64,000 bases of DNA, from positions 186,001-250,000 of the forward strand of contig JFHB01000002.1 of the NCBI GenBank assembly GCA_000729835.1, read 5' to 3'. A model generated the notes under the pieces. That model was not told where the DNA came from, searched no databases, and saw only the letters and a list, made by a program, of their open reading frames with translations. Of this stretch, positions 45,686 to 58,583 are shown piece by piece. The position numbers were made by a program, and so were the translations under genes. Each line of letters opens with the position of its first letter. Position 1 is the stretch's first letter. The stretch comes from Atkinsonella hypoxylon. Its lineage: Eukaryota > Ascomycota > Sordariomycetes > Hypocreales > Clavicipitaceae.

Positions 45686-48600
45686 CTACGCAGCAGGTGA
45701 AGTTGCCGCCGGTTCTGACGCAGTTGCGGCCGCAACCGGTCCTGGAGCGCCAGGCGTGTTGGCCGGGATCATGGACGAAGCAGGCTTTAGTGGCTTGATC
45801 TCTCTGCGCCCATTGGCTTTATAGTACAACACAACGTCGTTACCGCTCTTCCACACGTGTGTGCGGATGGTTGCAAGACTCATCAATGGGTTAAGAAGCT
45901 GGTAAAACGAAGCATTAGTCTGCGCTCACTCCAAGAACGCTCTAGTACAGTAGAAAATGATGACATACCTGATCATTGCAATAGAGCTCGAGATACTTCT
46001 CAGGGGCCAGTTGATCCGGGCTTGGTTCTTCAGGTACCTCCTCGATTCTCTCTGCTACATACGCCAAAATCTTCTTCACCCGTAGCATCCGGTTAGCGTT
46101 GAGCCGGTTGTTTCCATCTGCCGACGATAGGGCGGGCAAGCTTCCCATCGGATGGAGAACAAACGAGATCTTGACGGGATCCTTAGATGGAATGACGTTC
46201 TGCAATAGTACGTCCCCTAGCCACATAGGTGCCTTTTGCTCGATAATGTCGGCATCGTTGCCGACGTTTTCGACTGTTCCTTGATATACATTTGCGCTGC
46301 CTCCTGACGTCTCTTCTTGAATGATAATCTTGGTGCCAGGTGGCAGCTTCAACACGGGGGTCTCATTCGGCAGACTTGGTGTAATGCGAGTTTCTATAAG
46401 CTTGTCCGGCGTTTCGGCAGCTTGCTTGTCATAGTTGTTTCGTATCTTCTGAATTACACCGAAAAAGCTATCTTCCACTTCTCTCTCATTCGTGGACGAT
46501 GCTTCCGATTCTTCGGCCTTCTCGTCTACCATGACGGGTTTTTCCTGCCTTGTTCGAGACATGGATCGTCCCAATTTCTTGCTGTTAAAGGACATGCGGA
46601 ACTTCTTCCCGAACGTACTGCTAGGGGACTTGGCTGTATCGCTGGCTTTGTCTTTGTCTTTATCCTTTTCTTTGCCTTTCTCATTCATATTCTCCATGGA
46701 AGTTTTTGCCTCCGAAGCTTCGGCAGTAGGCAATCCTACACCGACTGAACCTCCCGTAGCAAAGTAATCTTCCTTATCGCCGGTGCTGTTCCTCCCAGGT
46801 GGGCTCAGTGGGCTAGATACAACTTCTTCCGGAACACCGCGCAGCGACGAGGCATTCAGCCCTGGCGTGGCGAGACCTATGGCCAGCCCAGGAGTTCCCA
46901 GCTGCAAGTGCAAGCCAGTCGCCCGGGGAGTAATAAATTGATCGTTCTTCTCCCAGTCCGTCAAATTTGTTTGAGGAAGAGCAATTGATGTGGGTGCACT
47001 GGCTCTACCAGCAGTTTGTCGTTTTAATACTTCCTCGTTCAGCTTCTGCCTGTAAGTTTCGTCTCGTTTGATTTCTTCATCAATGAGATTCGCGAACAAG
47101 TACCGTAATATCCATCTTCCAAGGCTGACTATGACTAATGTTAGCACAATCGACAGTTTATTTTTACCATTCAGCGTTTCCTTAAGACACGTACTTCTCT
47201 GATCTTCTCGGAAGTCGATAGGCTCAGCTAGTTTCAACTCATCAGCGTAGATCTCAGCATCAAAGCAGTTGAAGGGTTCCAGAACCACTGTAAGGTTGCC
47301 GGAACTCAAGTCGACAGAACACCATGGTGCGACAGCCTCCCGAGTATTGATGACTGCTTCCACATCTTCCAAATGCTGTTTACCGAAGCTTTGAACAGGC
47401 TTACACTAAAAAGGCCCATAAGCCATCAGCCACACGTATCATCTAACGTGAACTGGGCAGAATGACAAAACCATACCTCGAGGAGATCCCAGAGCAATAC
47501 ATCGCCGGCGGTGTCCAATGTTAACACCCTCCGTCTATCATTGAGTATCTTGTGTTTCAACAGCCCAAATTGTCCTTCAATGGTATCCTCAGGTGTTTGA
47601 TGAATTGGCTTCACTTCTGGATCGGATTGCTCAACCACAACTTCCGACCCGCGCCGAGTCAAAGATTCATTGAGAGTATTCGCTTCCGCATCGAAGGTTG
47701 TGCGGGACGGAAAGAAAGCAGTGTTTGATATGTGAAGTATCGATTCTGAAGGGATTTGCTTTCTGTCTGTGTCATCTTCAACTGCTGTTGAACCCTGCCG
47801 CGGTCGGATTGACATGGTAGAAGCAGCCCTTTTGTGTCGAAACCTGTCGGAAAGGTTGATATCGAAGCTGGTGTCGACATCGGCCCATCGGTTCACTGAA
47901 GAGCGATTGGTGGCTGTCCAAATATGACCACCCGCAGCAACAACCTTGGACACACCGCAGTGTTCCTGAGCTATGGCTAAGCTGAGCCCATTATCCAGAT
48001 CATCCATACTTCCACGCACATCCGTTCTGGCCACGAGACCAGATCGGTCACTGCTGTAGAAGATGCCGAGGCTCGGGTCTTCAGAGTATAATGACCAAAT
48101 ACTTTCGTCGTGCATTGTGAATGTGTACATGCATCGACCACCTTTGACGCTCCACAGCTTGATGGTCTTGTCCGCACTAGCACTGAGAATTAGCTCTCCA
48201 GCGTCATCAATGAGGATAGACCGGATATTGTCCAGATGGCCGACCAGTTTCGAAATCTTATCGCCAGTTCGAGGGTCATAGAGTCGGATAGTCTTTTCTG
48301 GGCCTCCACTAGCCACTATACCCTGGCTGACTGCCAGCGCATAAACTGAACCCTTTTCGAGAATCTCCTCACCCTTGACGTCGATTTCAAGCGTTTTGCC
48401 AGCCCCATTTAGATCCCACAAGCATATTTTCCTATCCAACCCCCCGGAGGCGACCCAATTTGCATTTACGTGGGTCGGCGGAGTGGCAACACACTTGACG
48501 TAGTCTGCGTGTTCACCAATCGCTACGGCACGAGTGCTGTCCTCTTCCGAGAAAGGCCGCCATATTTTTACGGTGAGGTCTGACGAGGCCGAAACCAAGG

Positions 48601-49260
48601 CAGTGTTGTTCTGTGCTAGTGTGATATCGTTTATCCAATGCGTATGCGGATGAGCTTGTGCACGGAACTTGGTCTGAGGTTGTTTCGCAGCTGCAGAGTC
48701 GCCGACTCGGCTGGCGGCTCGTTTGAGGTTGAGGTTTAGGTCCCAGGCACAAACGATACCATCCCGGCCGCCGGTATAGCTACATTTGGAGCGTGGTCAG
48801 TGACTAGATTGGGATATCACCAAGCAGACCAACTCTGCACCACTTCGGCGTGCCACATGGGAAAGGCTTACAGAATGTCATTGTTCTTATCCACAGCTAG
48901 GCCGTTCACACCCAGCCGATGGCCACCCGCGGAGGACTTGGCGTTCTCGAGAACTGTGAAGAAAAAAAAACAGAAAGGGGCATAAGGTTAGCATGGAATC
49001 CCAAAAAACTGATGGTAATGGAAGTCAATTGTCGCCGTGGTGTACAAAGACGAAAAGCAACCCAGACGATTGTCGAGTGCGGGGCAAATCTAGCCTGCCA
49101 TGGTACAAAAATGACGAAGATGGAGATTTGTCGCGTTAAGGACACAAGGTCAGTCACGTAGGGGAGCTCAGAGGGAAATGAGAAGAAGAGAGAGAGCAAA
49201 GTCAAAGACGGGGCAAATAACCACACCATAACTGATTCTTTGGCGCGCCTTCTTGGCCAT
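45686..49260 (-). CDS. WD40 protein, WDR48/Duf1 (Bun107)-like, 1000 aa
   Basis: Six exons on the minus strand: 49260-49227, 48953-48872, 48779-47477, 47405-47195, 47128-45969 and 45898-45686. Introns are 273, 92, 71, 66 and 70 nt; phases agree and the frame is closed. The start MAKKARQRISYVLENAKSSAGGHRLGVNGLAVD is the conserved N-terminus of WDR48 family proteins. WD repeats run to about residue 400 (LYTGGRDGIVCAWD, LVSASSDLTVKIW, VASGGLDRKICLWD, LILSASADKTIKLWS, LTLDTAGDVLLWDLLE). The C-terminal half holds the DUF3337-type region including LVDEEIKRD-like sequence and EEVLKRQ, with a long disordered Lys/Asp/Ser insert. In yeast and animals these proteins activate deubiquitinases (Ubp9, USP1/12/46) and act in endocytosis or membrane traffic. 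The last exon encodes a C-terminal strand-rich end plus an Ala/Pro tail. Confidence 0.9.
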
Positions 49261-50234
49261 TGCGCAAAGGCATACTATGCCTGACCGAGCTCGCGGGCAG
49301 CTTGATGGTTGAGCTTGAGCTTGGTTGGGTGGTGATGAATCAGATGATTGTAGCCGGAAGCGTGGTTCGAATGCGAATGCAACGTCCGCTCTGGTTCGAC
49401 GGAGCCCCAGCAGGGCAGGGCAGGGCAGGATAGGCAGGGAAGGCACGGCAGGGGAGTCTTGGGGGAGGGGGGCGGGGGTCTTTCCGGGTTACTGGCTGGT
49501 ACAGTGGGTGTAGCGGCTGGTGGTGGACTCTGGTGGTGGACTCTGGTGGATTTGGTGGATTTTGGTCGCTAATACGGCCCTGGCGCTTGACTTGACCTAG
49601 TGCTAACTATAACTCCCATCTCAGTAGCTGCCGGCAAGGACTCTGGCTCAACACCATTGGCATCTTCTTGACCATGATGTGGGGTCATCGGACTTCTGCG
49701 CCACTGCAAAGCGGACTTTTGCGTGAATTATGTGGCCGAACCATACAGCCAGCCTCACACACAGCCTCAGATGCCCCATACCAATCAACTTGGCGTCTTT
49801 TGCAACATTATTTTCACAGACTGGAACCGATTTTTCATACGCGAATAACTGATTGCATAGTCTCTTCTCTGTTGTCTCTGTTCACATCGCTGGTTGGAGT
49901 GTCCAAATGGAAGTCACCACATGACGCCTGTTCCTGCCCTACCATTTACCATTCTGACCGCGGCAAAATGCGCCCCAATACACTAAAAACTCGATTCGCT
50001 TTGTCCAATGAATCTATCATTCCTAATTTTTGTTTGATACAATGCGGCCGTCTGTTGATTCAGCCGCCGCATGATTGACATGGGCCCAGCGAGGCTTTTC
50101 CAAAAATTGTCTATCGTACCGCTGTTCGCGCTGGAGTGTCTGGTCAGTATCTGCAACCCGCAAAATAGCCCCAACAGAAATCGCATGGAATAATGCATAC
50201 CACGTAAAAGTCCAGCTTTTACAAAAGCTCCGCC
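49261..50234. other. Intergenic region
   Basis: About 1 kb. Contains G-rich GCAGG units at about 49410-49445, tandem TGGTGGACTC units near 49519-49548, and no supported gene. Confidence 0.5.
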
Positions 50235-50432
50235 TTACATACAGGTGCAGGAGCATCCCTCGGAGCACCACCTTGAGGATCGGAATCCCTTGGTAGCTTC
50301 GCATTGCGGGCAGTCATCGGCGTCGTAGGAAATATCGTCTTTCTTACCGGGACAGTTCTCCCGAAAACATCTCGTGCTTCCCCGATACACTTGGTGCTTG
50401 CACCGGTGTTCGATCAGGATGCGAGAACACAT
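50235..50432 (-). CDS. Small cysteine-rich protein, 65 aa
   Basis: ATG at 50432 gives a 65-residue protein with ten Cys, beginning MCSRILIEHRCKHQVYRGSTRC and ending WCSEGCSCTCM. The spacing C-x8-C-x-H is like the small fungal MC...CGH proteins, which probably bind zinc. No signal peptide is seen, so it is more likely intracellular than a secreted effector. The upstream part of the open frame begins with TTG, not ATG. It could be an internal or 3' exon of a larger gene, since no other exon could be placed. Function unknown. Confidence 0.5.
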   Translation of the reverse strand: MCSRILIEHRCKHQVYRGSTRCFRENCPGKKDDISYDADDCPQCEATKGFRSSRWCSEGCSCTCM

Positions 50433-52446
50433 GTGTAAATCGCGGGTTGCCAAGACCTGACGGGGGTTGTAATACCGGGGACAGATGGATCGCCTCGCTC
50501 GGAGAGGTCGTCGCGCGGATGGTGCTGGATGCGCCAATGAATATAAAATGAGAGCAGTAGGTTGTAATAAGATGAAGACTGAGAGATCATGCTAGGAATC
50601 CGTTTGGAAATAGAGAAAGCGATGGAGTCAAAGTCGGAAAGATGGGAGAACGGACGAGGTTGACGAAAATCCGAGTGGATGACCATGAACCGGATCACTC
50701 GGCGCCGTCGGGAGCTCTTCACTTCTTAAAACAAATCCGCACTCGGCTTCGCACCTTTTCCCCCGCTACTAGCCATAGTTACGGCCCCAAGGGCCTGAGG
50801 GCCCGAGGAGCTGAGGAGCTGAGGAGCTGAGGAGATGGTGATGTACATACGTACTCGGTGGGCCGCGTCATTGACACAGTAGCGCATGCCATGCCCCCCT
50901 CCCCCTCCCCGCCAGTCACCATGCCACCATTTCACCAGACTGGACTTGACTCTGCGAGAAGGTGCCGATTGCCGCCGCCGGTTGCCCTTGCCCTTTCTCC
51001 TGCCAACCTTGAGAAGATTACAATTTATGGGTGAGCGTGCCACTTACTCGAGACTTTAATGTACGTTGCTGCAACTGTGCAAGAGGTGGTTCCATCCATG
51101 ATTTGACTCAATAAAGCTAAGTGTGGCTTCTTAATTCTCAATTCTATATCTCTACATCGAATCCGGTTGATGCCATTGCACTTCTTGGTACCAGCAATTG
51201 ATTGAGAACACATCAGTGGCGTCTACTATTCACATGACCATCAGGCGTCACTGCGATTGACGTGCCCAGAATGGCACTTTCGACTAGTCTGATTCGGCTC
51301 CATCCTCTTATCTTATTATTATTATCATTATTGTCATCAATTTTTTAAAATATTATTCAACTCTTAAAAATCGTCTGACATACTTGGTACTTCAAAGTCG
51401 CTTGCCTCTTCGGAGCATTGGCTCCACTGAGAGTGAACTTGCCAGCGCAACGATCGATGTTTGAGAATTTCATTCAAGAGTCTGCAGCGGCAAAGGATAA
51501 CGGGAGAAAAGAGAAAATAACATAGGCCTTTGTCTTGCCATGCTTGGAGCGACTAGACGTCGCAGCGATTTTGTCGAACAATAATAGTACACGGTAAGGC
51601 GGCCTATTTATATGACTTGAGACGCATGGACAAGGATGTCTTGCATCTCACCAACGGCCATCTGCAGGACATGCGTTGCTTCCAAGCAGTGACGCGTTCC
51701 TCGTAATCCGGTGCCTCAAACGGAGTAAATTACATTCAAAGATGCTGCACCTGAAATACGCGCGGAATGCAGATGCAATTGTCAAGCAGGTAGCAATTCG
51801 GTGGACAAGACAGGACAAAGCGTCTGGTGGCACATCCAAGATACATGTGAAGCGAGAATGACTCGTCGACTACCCAGGGTGGTTTCGGCAAAACGTGCGG
51901 GTCCGTACAGGAAGTAACAGCGGATTTTGGCAGTTGTCAGGAAGCCGGGGCCAATGAACTGCAGCCTTTTAGATAGCAGGGAATGCAAGGAGGGTTTTGC
52001 GGCGGCTGCCACCGCGTGGGTCGTTGCTGCACCATCGTTGCTGCACCATCGTGGATCAGTTGTTCTTCCGGGCACTTGTTTTTCCGGCCGAGCAGAGAAC
52101 CACCTGTTCTTGCCAACCAAGGAAAAAAAAATCACTTTGGCACCCACAGGCGGCTCTACTCTTGCTCTAGTCATGAAATGAAAATCGCCCTTCACAACTT
52201 AACTGTTGCATTTTATAGCGACTCCCGGCGTTCCTTCCACCCGAATGCCAGAAGCTGACTCGATCTTCTGGACAGCCTTGAGCTCACAGTCTTGCAGCAC
52301 GACTTGGATACAACGCGCCGCGCCGCCTGGACCATCACGCATCACGGGTCGCGCGACCTCTAGCACTGCCATAGCCGCGACAACCTCAGCTACTTCTGGA
52401 TCTCCGCATCGCCTCGATCTACCTGATCGCAGTCAATCCAGTTGCC
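50433..52446. other. Intergenic region
   Basis: About 2 kb with no supported gene. Contains a tandem GAGCTGAG patch at about 50807-50833 and C-rich runs near 50893-50912. The end is the promoter/leader of the KH-domain gene. Confidence 0.5.
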
Positions 52447-54280
52447 ATGGCAGACTCGCATCCCGATATTCAGAGCATTTTGGCTGCACTTGGTAAATTC
52501 TTTCAATCCTGCATACTTTTGAGGTACCTGTGATTGCATTGACTCACCACAAATACAGCTGCGCAACGTCCACCAGCCGGTACTCCTTCTCAGACACCTC
52601 CTGGGCCGCCTGGACCGACATATCTTCCCCCTTCTTCATCCGCTCAGCCACATTCTTACCAAGGTCCTTCAGGGGGAGCTCCTGGATATGCCGCACCCAA
52701 CCATCTCCCAGCTCCCGCCGCCAGCGGAAATGTGGATTTGAGCGCTATCCGCCCCGTCAACTCTGGGACAATGAACTTTGACGATATTGTGTCCAAGGCA
52801 CGAGAATATGCTGCTGAGAAAGGCGCCACATCATACGACCGTCCCCCCATCTACGGCTCCGACTCACGCAACAGTGATCGTAATTATCGTCGATCGCGTT
52901 CTCGCTCACCACGTGGTGATTACAGAGACGACCGTCGAGGTGGTCATGGACGAGATTTCGGGCGTGATCGCTCCTATTCACCGCCGTCGAGAGGTCGATT
53001 CTCTCCTCGAGGGGCTGGAGGTGGTGGCCGTGATAGATCACCTCTTCGTGGCGCATCCGACGACAACTCCGAGACTATTCAGATCGAGTCGAGCCTGGTA
53101 GGGCTCATTATCGGACGACTCGGGGAGAACTTGCGTCGCATTGAAGCCGAAACAAATTGCCGTGTACAGTTTCTGGCTGCTACTGATGGTGGTCCTTTTC
53201 GTCAGTGCAGGATCACAGGGCCGCGGGCAAGGCGCGCCGATGTGAAAGCTGCCATCAACCGAATCATTGAAGACAGCGGAATGGGAGCCCTGAACCACCC
53301 ACAGGATAAAGGCCAAGACCCCGACAAGAGTGGAGCCGCTCCTCTGCGCGACGGCGAGGATCATATGCAAATTATGGTACCAGATCGCACTGTCGGCTTG
53401 ATCATCGGTCGTGGGGGAGAGACTATCCGTGATCTCCAAGAACGATCCGGCTGTCACATCAACATTGTAGGCGAATCGAAAAGTGTCAATGGTTTGCGCC
53501 CCGTCAATCTCATAGGTACTGTTGAATCTGCGGCTCGCGCAAAAGATCTTATTTTGGAAATCGTCGACAGTGATACTAGGGGCGACGGACCAGCTGTTAA
53601 GAAGAGCGTTCCTGTCCCATCTCGGGCGGGAGCCCCAACAAGAGATATGGGAGGCAGTTCTGGTGGACCAGACAAAATCAACGATTCAATCTATGTGCCA
53701 TCGGATGCGGTGGGTATGATTATTGGCAAAGGTGGTGAGACTATCCGAGATATGCAGAACACGACCGGCTGCAAGATCAATGTGGCTCAGTCTTCTGGAC
53801 CTGGCGAGCTTCAGCGAGAAATCGCACTCATTGGTTCGCGAGATAGCATCTCACGTGCTAAATCGGCCATCGAGGAAAAGGTTGATGCTGTGGTGAGATA
53901 CTACCCTTCAAGTTTGATCACACTCTTTGAAACCTCCGAAATTGTGCTGATAATGTGCCCCCTAGCGGCAGAAGAGTGGTGATCGCAGTGGACCTCCTCG
54001 AGGCCGTGGCCATCAGGATCATGATAGACCGTCGTATTCGCAAAGCCAGGATACATCTACTAACCAACCACGAGCTTCAACCGGAGATGGGGTGGACCCG
54101 TATGCCCAGTGTAAGTTAGATCTGTGAAGACATGCTGCGTGAAACAAAACTGACTCGGCGAATGCAGATGGCGGATACCAGAATTACGTCGCTTTGTGGT
54201 ACCAGTCTTTGATGTACCAGCAGCAGCAGCAAAATTCTGGTGACGGGCCACCAGCAGGTGCTCCTACTCCTGGATCCTAA
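52447..54280 (+). CDS. Triple KH-domain RNA-binding protein (FUBP-like), 545 aa
   Basis: Four exons: 52447-52492, 52559-53892, 53966-54110 and 54168-54280; introns 66, 73 and 57 nt. The first exon encodes MADSHPDIQSILAAL. A Pro/Gln-rich segment and an RS/RGG-like stretch (NYRRSRSRSPRGDYRDDRRGG...) come next. Three KH domains follow, each with the GxxG loop: GRLG near residue 185, GRGG near residue 280 and GKGG near residue 390. KH domains bind single-stranded RNA or DNA; this architecture matches far-upstream-element-binding/ KH-type splicing regulators and the fungal homologues. The C-terminus has Gly/Gln-rich repeats (YQQQQQ) and YGGYQNY-like tail. Residue numbers are approximate. Role in mRNA metabolism is inferred from the domains. 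Confidence 0.92.
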
Positions 54281-56631
54281 GTGATGATACCCCTCCAGTT
54301 ATGACGGCGATTTTTTGCCTTTCTTGACTAGGTGACCTTGATCGAGCTTGTGCTGTGCTGTGCGCAGTATGAGAACCATCCGAGATGCCTTGACTTGACT
54401 GATAGACACCCTGCTGACCCGGAAAACGCTCATGACGCGTGAATTATGATGGTGTCCGCGCTTGTACAACTTGTTGCATATAGTATTGACCTGCCCGCCT
54501 TTTGTTTTTGTTTTTCTCTTGACCCTGTGGCGTTTGCCTGGCTGAAGCTGCCAGGGTTAATCATATCCTTTGGCCTGGATGATCGTTCATATACACTCAT
54601 GATGAATTGGTAATGATTTCCTCGTTGGCAAAGGACTCGTGGCGAACCCAAGCTTCGACCGTTATCATTTTTGATCCTTTTCAGATTTGGTTATTCTTAG
54701 CCATGACCACTGCTGCTGACAAAACGTTGCCGCCACACATTCGCGTCCTCCTCCTCCTCCCCCCGAAAAAAAAAAAAGAGAAAGAAAAGGGAACCAAAAA
54801 AATCACTCAATCAAACACTAACCAAATGTCGTGGCGAACGGAAACACTCGCGTCCAATTTCTCTGCCATTGTGGGTGCGGTAGCGAATGTGCTTCTGATG
54901 CTCTCGACGTGCGGCCTTATAGTGTCTATTATGTCGCGATTGAAAGGACTTGAGCCCGTGCAGCGCTACAAGTACTTTTACATCTTCCGCTACCTTCCCA
55001 CGATGTTGAAAGGTTCTCGGTTATCCGGGTTTATAGCAGCACATGGCCGTGGAAAATTCGTGACGCAGTAATTTTGCTGGGTACTATTTGACATGACGTT
55101 TACTTCATGGCGCTATTGAACGACTTAATCTTGCGACCAACGGCAATGCAAAGAATATGAGCATGACTTGCTCCCTAATTCATGTTTGCAAGCGAGCTCG
55201 TACTATCAGTTGCAAAGTATGCCGAGGCCGCGATGCCCAAGATGATGCATTCATTCCTTTCATCGCTGCATTTTTCTGTCATTGACGTATGCTCCCAACG
55301 GATCATGTCGCGATACACCAAGCCTTTTCCGCAACTAGACATGGGATGTTTTTTCTTTCTCTCTTCCTCTCTCTCTTCCTCTACTTTTGCCCCCTCTGCT
55401 GCTGATTCCTGGATTCGTTGTTTCTCTTATAGAAAAGTGATATTTGCAACGAGGGTATGCTGTGGACTCTTAAAGTCGATTTGATACCGGAGGTGGCCAG
55501 AATCTCGGGGCTGGCGCCACACGTATATCAAGGATAATAGTCGTGCTATGGACTTTTGAAGGAGAGGATAGGCATGCACAATATCGAGTTCGTAGGGTTA
55601 AATAATGTAATCTGGGTATTAAGTCTGCATTGTGTGTGACACTTTTTTGGGTGAAGCTGCCATCTTGCAACCGTACTGATTGTAGGATTCAGCGTTTCTC
55701 TGCCGTCGTTGTATTTGCGTGAATGGCTACAATCTCTTGGATTCACGGCATTTTCAGGCACTCGGGGTCGAGAACACCACGGTATCCTGAGGTGCAACTT
55801 ATCCATGTCCTCAGCCTCATGCAGAGACACAGACCTGCATGTGCACTAACGCGGTGACACGGAACACGTAACAAGGCAGGATGATTTATGAGCCTGCGAT
55901 GCCGGATTACCCTTTTGGCTCGTGGACGAGGGGATAGTATGTATTATCTAGATGAAACACATGAGCGGGCTTGGGAAACGAGGCTAGAGGATAGTTAGAG
56001 ACGTGCGCAGAGGGCTACGATCTGATTTGACTATGTAATGAAGCACTCTGTGTTGAACACCAAGCATCTCGACTTGGACGGCATGTCTTGCTCACAGTGC
56101 GACTTTACGCTTGATTGAAATAAATTGCGGAACTTGCTCGGCGCTCGATGGTTGATGCCTCGGTCAAACGAACGAAATGACTGATCTGCGTACATACATA
56201 GAGTTCAACTTGCAGCGGGAGGCATGCAACACAGGGGAGGGGTGCAATTAGATGCTGGACAAACCATCACGGAGCTTCTTATCGTCGACTTGCCTGGGAG
56301 GGGAAGCAGTGTCAACGCCCAAATGGCCACTTGAGGCCGGGAGTTGTCACTAATGATTTTCGCCAGCCGAGCTGGTGTATGTAACACGTTGGGCAAGAGG
56401 TGGCGCGGCCAATGTTGGTTGGTAAGATAGAGCGCCGCAAATTTGCATTTCCGTGTAATGAAGTCGTTTGAATGCGAAGCATGGGGTCTGCGATGCTTGC
56501 GCGTCATTTCCACAGACGGCAGGCTAAACCGTGAAACGACGGGATGTTGTGCCGCTATTCTACCATGTATTCAAGCTCCCCCGACAAGTTGAATGCCTTT
56601 GACAGGCTTCAGCGTCGGAGGACCATATCCG

Positions 56632-56684
56632 GAAAAAAAAAAAAAAAAAAAACCCTCCAAAAGCGTTGCAGGGGGGGGGGGGGG
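56632..56684. repeat. Homopolymer pair (poly-A then poly-G)
   Basis: About 20 A near 56633-56652, an ACCCTCC...TTGCA spacer, then about 15 G to 56684. Such runs are unstable and prone to sequencing error. Confidence 0.85.
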
Positions 56685-57457
56685 GCGCGCAAAGAGCTAG
56701 AACGGAATTCTAAATGAGGAAGGATGATGGATGGAATAGCGTGGCTAGCTGGACGAATCAGGGGCGTGCATATTCCGTACAAACGCACGCTTATGTAACA
56801 GGTGCATTTCTCATGCAACTCCTGTTTTGTTATAAGTGACGAAAGCGAAGGAATTTTCTTTTCGTTTCTTCTTTGGGCAGATGTACTGGTTGCCGTATAC
56901 GGTTCTCTGTGCGACGTCTTTTCTTGCAGCGCACATTTTGCGTCTGGGCATGCTAGTTTGCGGTTTCTAAGGTCCTGTTTTGGCGGTTGATGTGCCTTTT
57001 GCCGTCAGTGTCATTATTGAGGCCTGTTGAAGGGCATCCTGGCTGTGGCGATGGCCTGCCCTATTTTGGAAGGCTGTAACTACCGTGTTCTCCTATCGCC
57101 AAGTATGGTTCGTCGCCGGAAAAGCCTGCCCAGAAGGGGTTTTGTGATGTAACAGATATGCAGGGTCAAACCACAAGACAAATATTGTAGACAGTGCCAT
57201 GAATAGGCAGTGTCTGTTGACAGGGGACAGAAAAAGACACCTGGACGAGTATTTATGTCCACGATGCTTCCTGACGAACCACTGACTGACTGAGTGACTG
57301 ACTGCTGCTTCGAGCCTTTGTTGTTGTTTTGGCAGTGAGTGGCATGTTGTGTGATGGTGTGCTCGGTTGTAGGTGGAGACGTCTGGAGACATCTAGAGGC
57401 AGATGATTGGCGCGCGACTTCTCTGCCCCGCCCCAAATGCCGTGGAACCTGCTGGTC

Positions 57458-57458
<1 letters not shown>

Positions 57459-57501
<43 letters not shown>

Positions 57502-57502
57502 C
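57459..57502. repeat. (GCCCAT)n hexanucleotide repeat
   Basis: About seven tandem copies. On the minus strand the frame gives a Gly-His repeat, but no gene is supported there. Confidence 0.9.
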
Positions 57503-58537
57503 ACGCTCATAACCTGGAGGCCATGTGCCTGTGTCGGGGAGAAGCCGTAACTAACTAGCCCCCCCGCTTGGAAGGCTAACCTGATCATGATCGTGTACAC
57601 GTCAACAATGTATGTACGGAGTATTAGCGTGGCGACGACCGACGAGGGCTCTTGCGTGTGGTGTGTGGCTGCAGTTGACAACAACCAGTCGGCTGCTTTG
57701 GCCTGAGAACAGGCCCCCCTCCCACTTTATTTTTATATTTTTCATATTTTTTATATTTTTTATATTTGTTATATTATATCATTATTCATTTTTACAACAA
57801 TCCATGCGCTTGTGTAGTATCGTTGCCCGTCGGCGAACACTGGGTGGAGGAGCAGGTAAACTGATGCCGCCAACGAATTTGTTGTGTTCAGTCGACTAGT
57901 TCCGACTTCATCTTCAAATGATGTACAGAGGTATTCAAGATCACCTGGATGCCGCAATCGGACAAAAGTGCAATTAATATATTAATATACGCTAATGCTT
58001 TGTTCAACGCATGCGAATTAATATCTGCGAGCTTTGGCTGTCATGGTCCACACGGCAGCGACCTGGATGGACATGGAGTGCAGACGCAAGCCATCAACGC
58101 AGACATACATTTGTACATGCATGTACATACATGGTGATGCTAGAGCGATACGCTCCAGGACTCGGCACATGGGAACAAGGAGACGCGACGAGCACAAAAG
58201 TTGCATCTCAACGTGCGTACCTGTTCTAGTTAGTTGCGCACGAATGGACAGTTGCGTTCGGATTGCCTCCCGTTTCGCGAAGCCAAGAACGAGCGCGGGG
58301 ACAAAATGGGATCCTGGGCACAGTACCTCGAGGTACCCATATTAGGTGCCTAGGTCCCCCCGACCTACCTGCTAGGTACCTGGTAGGTACGTAAGCTAAG
58401 GTTGGCACGGAGGATTACGGGCCGCAGCCGTCCCCCGTGGGCCATGGGCCATGGGCCATCTTTAAAGCCAGACCCTCGTTTGCTTTTTCAATCGCTCGCC
58501 TTCCTTCAGTGTCGAACTTGGCATTTTCACTCTTCTT

Positions 58538-58583
<46 letters not shown>
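58538..58583. repeat. (TGCGTC)n hexanucleotide repeat
   Basis: About seven tandem copies with flanking C/T-rich sequence; no supported gene covers it. Confidence 0.9.

Noticed and set aside
54825..55071. 82-codon + strand ORF with a possible membrane helix
   Set aside because: Short, lies after a poly-A tract in the 3' region of the KH gene, and not matched to any family.
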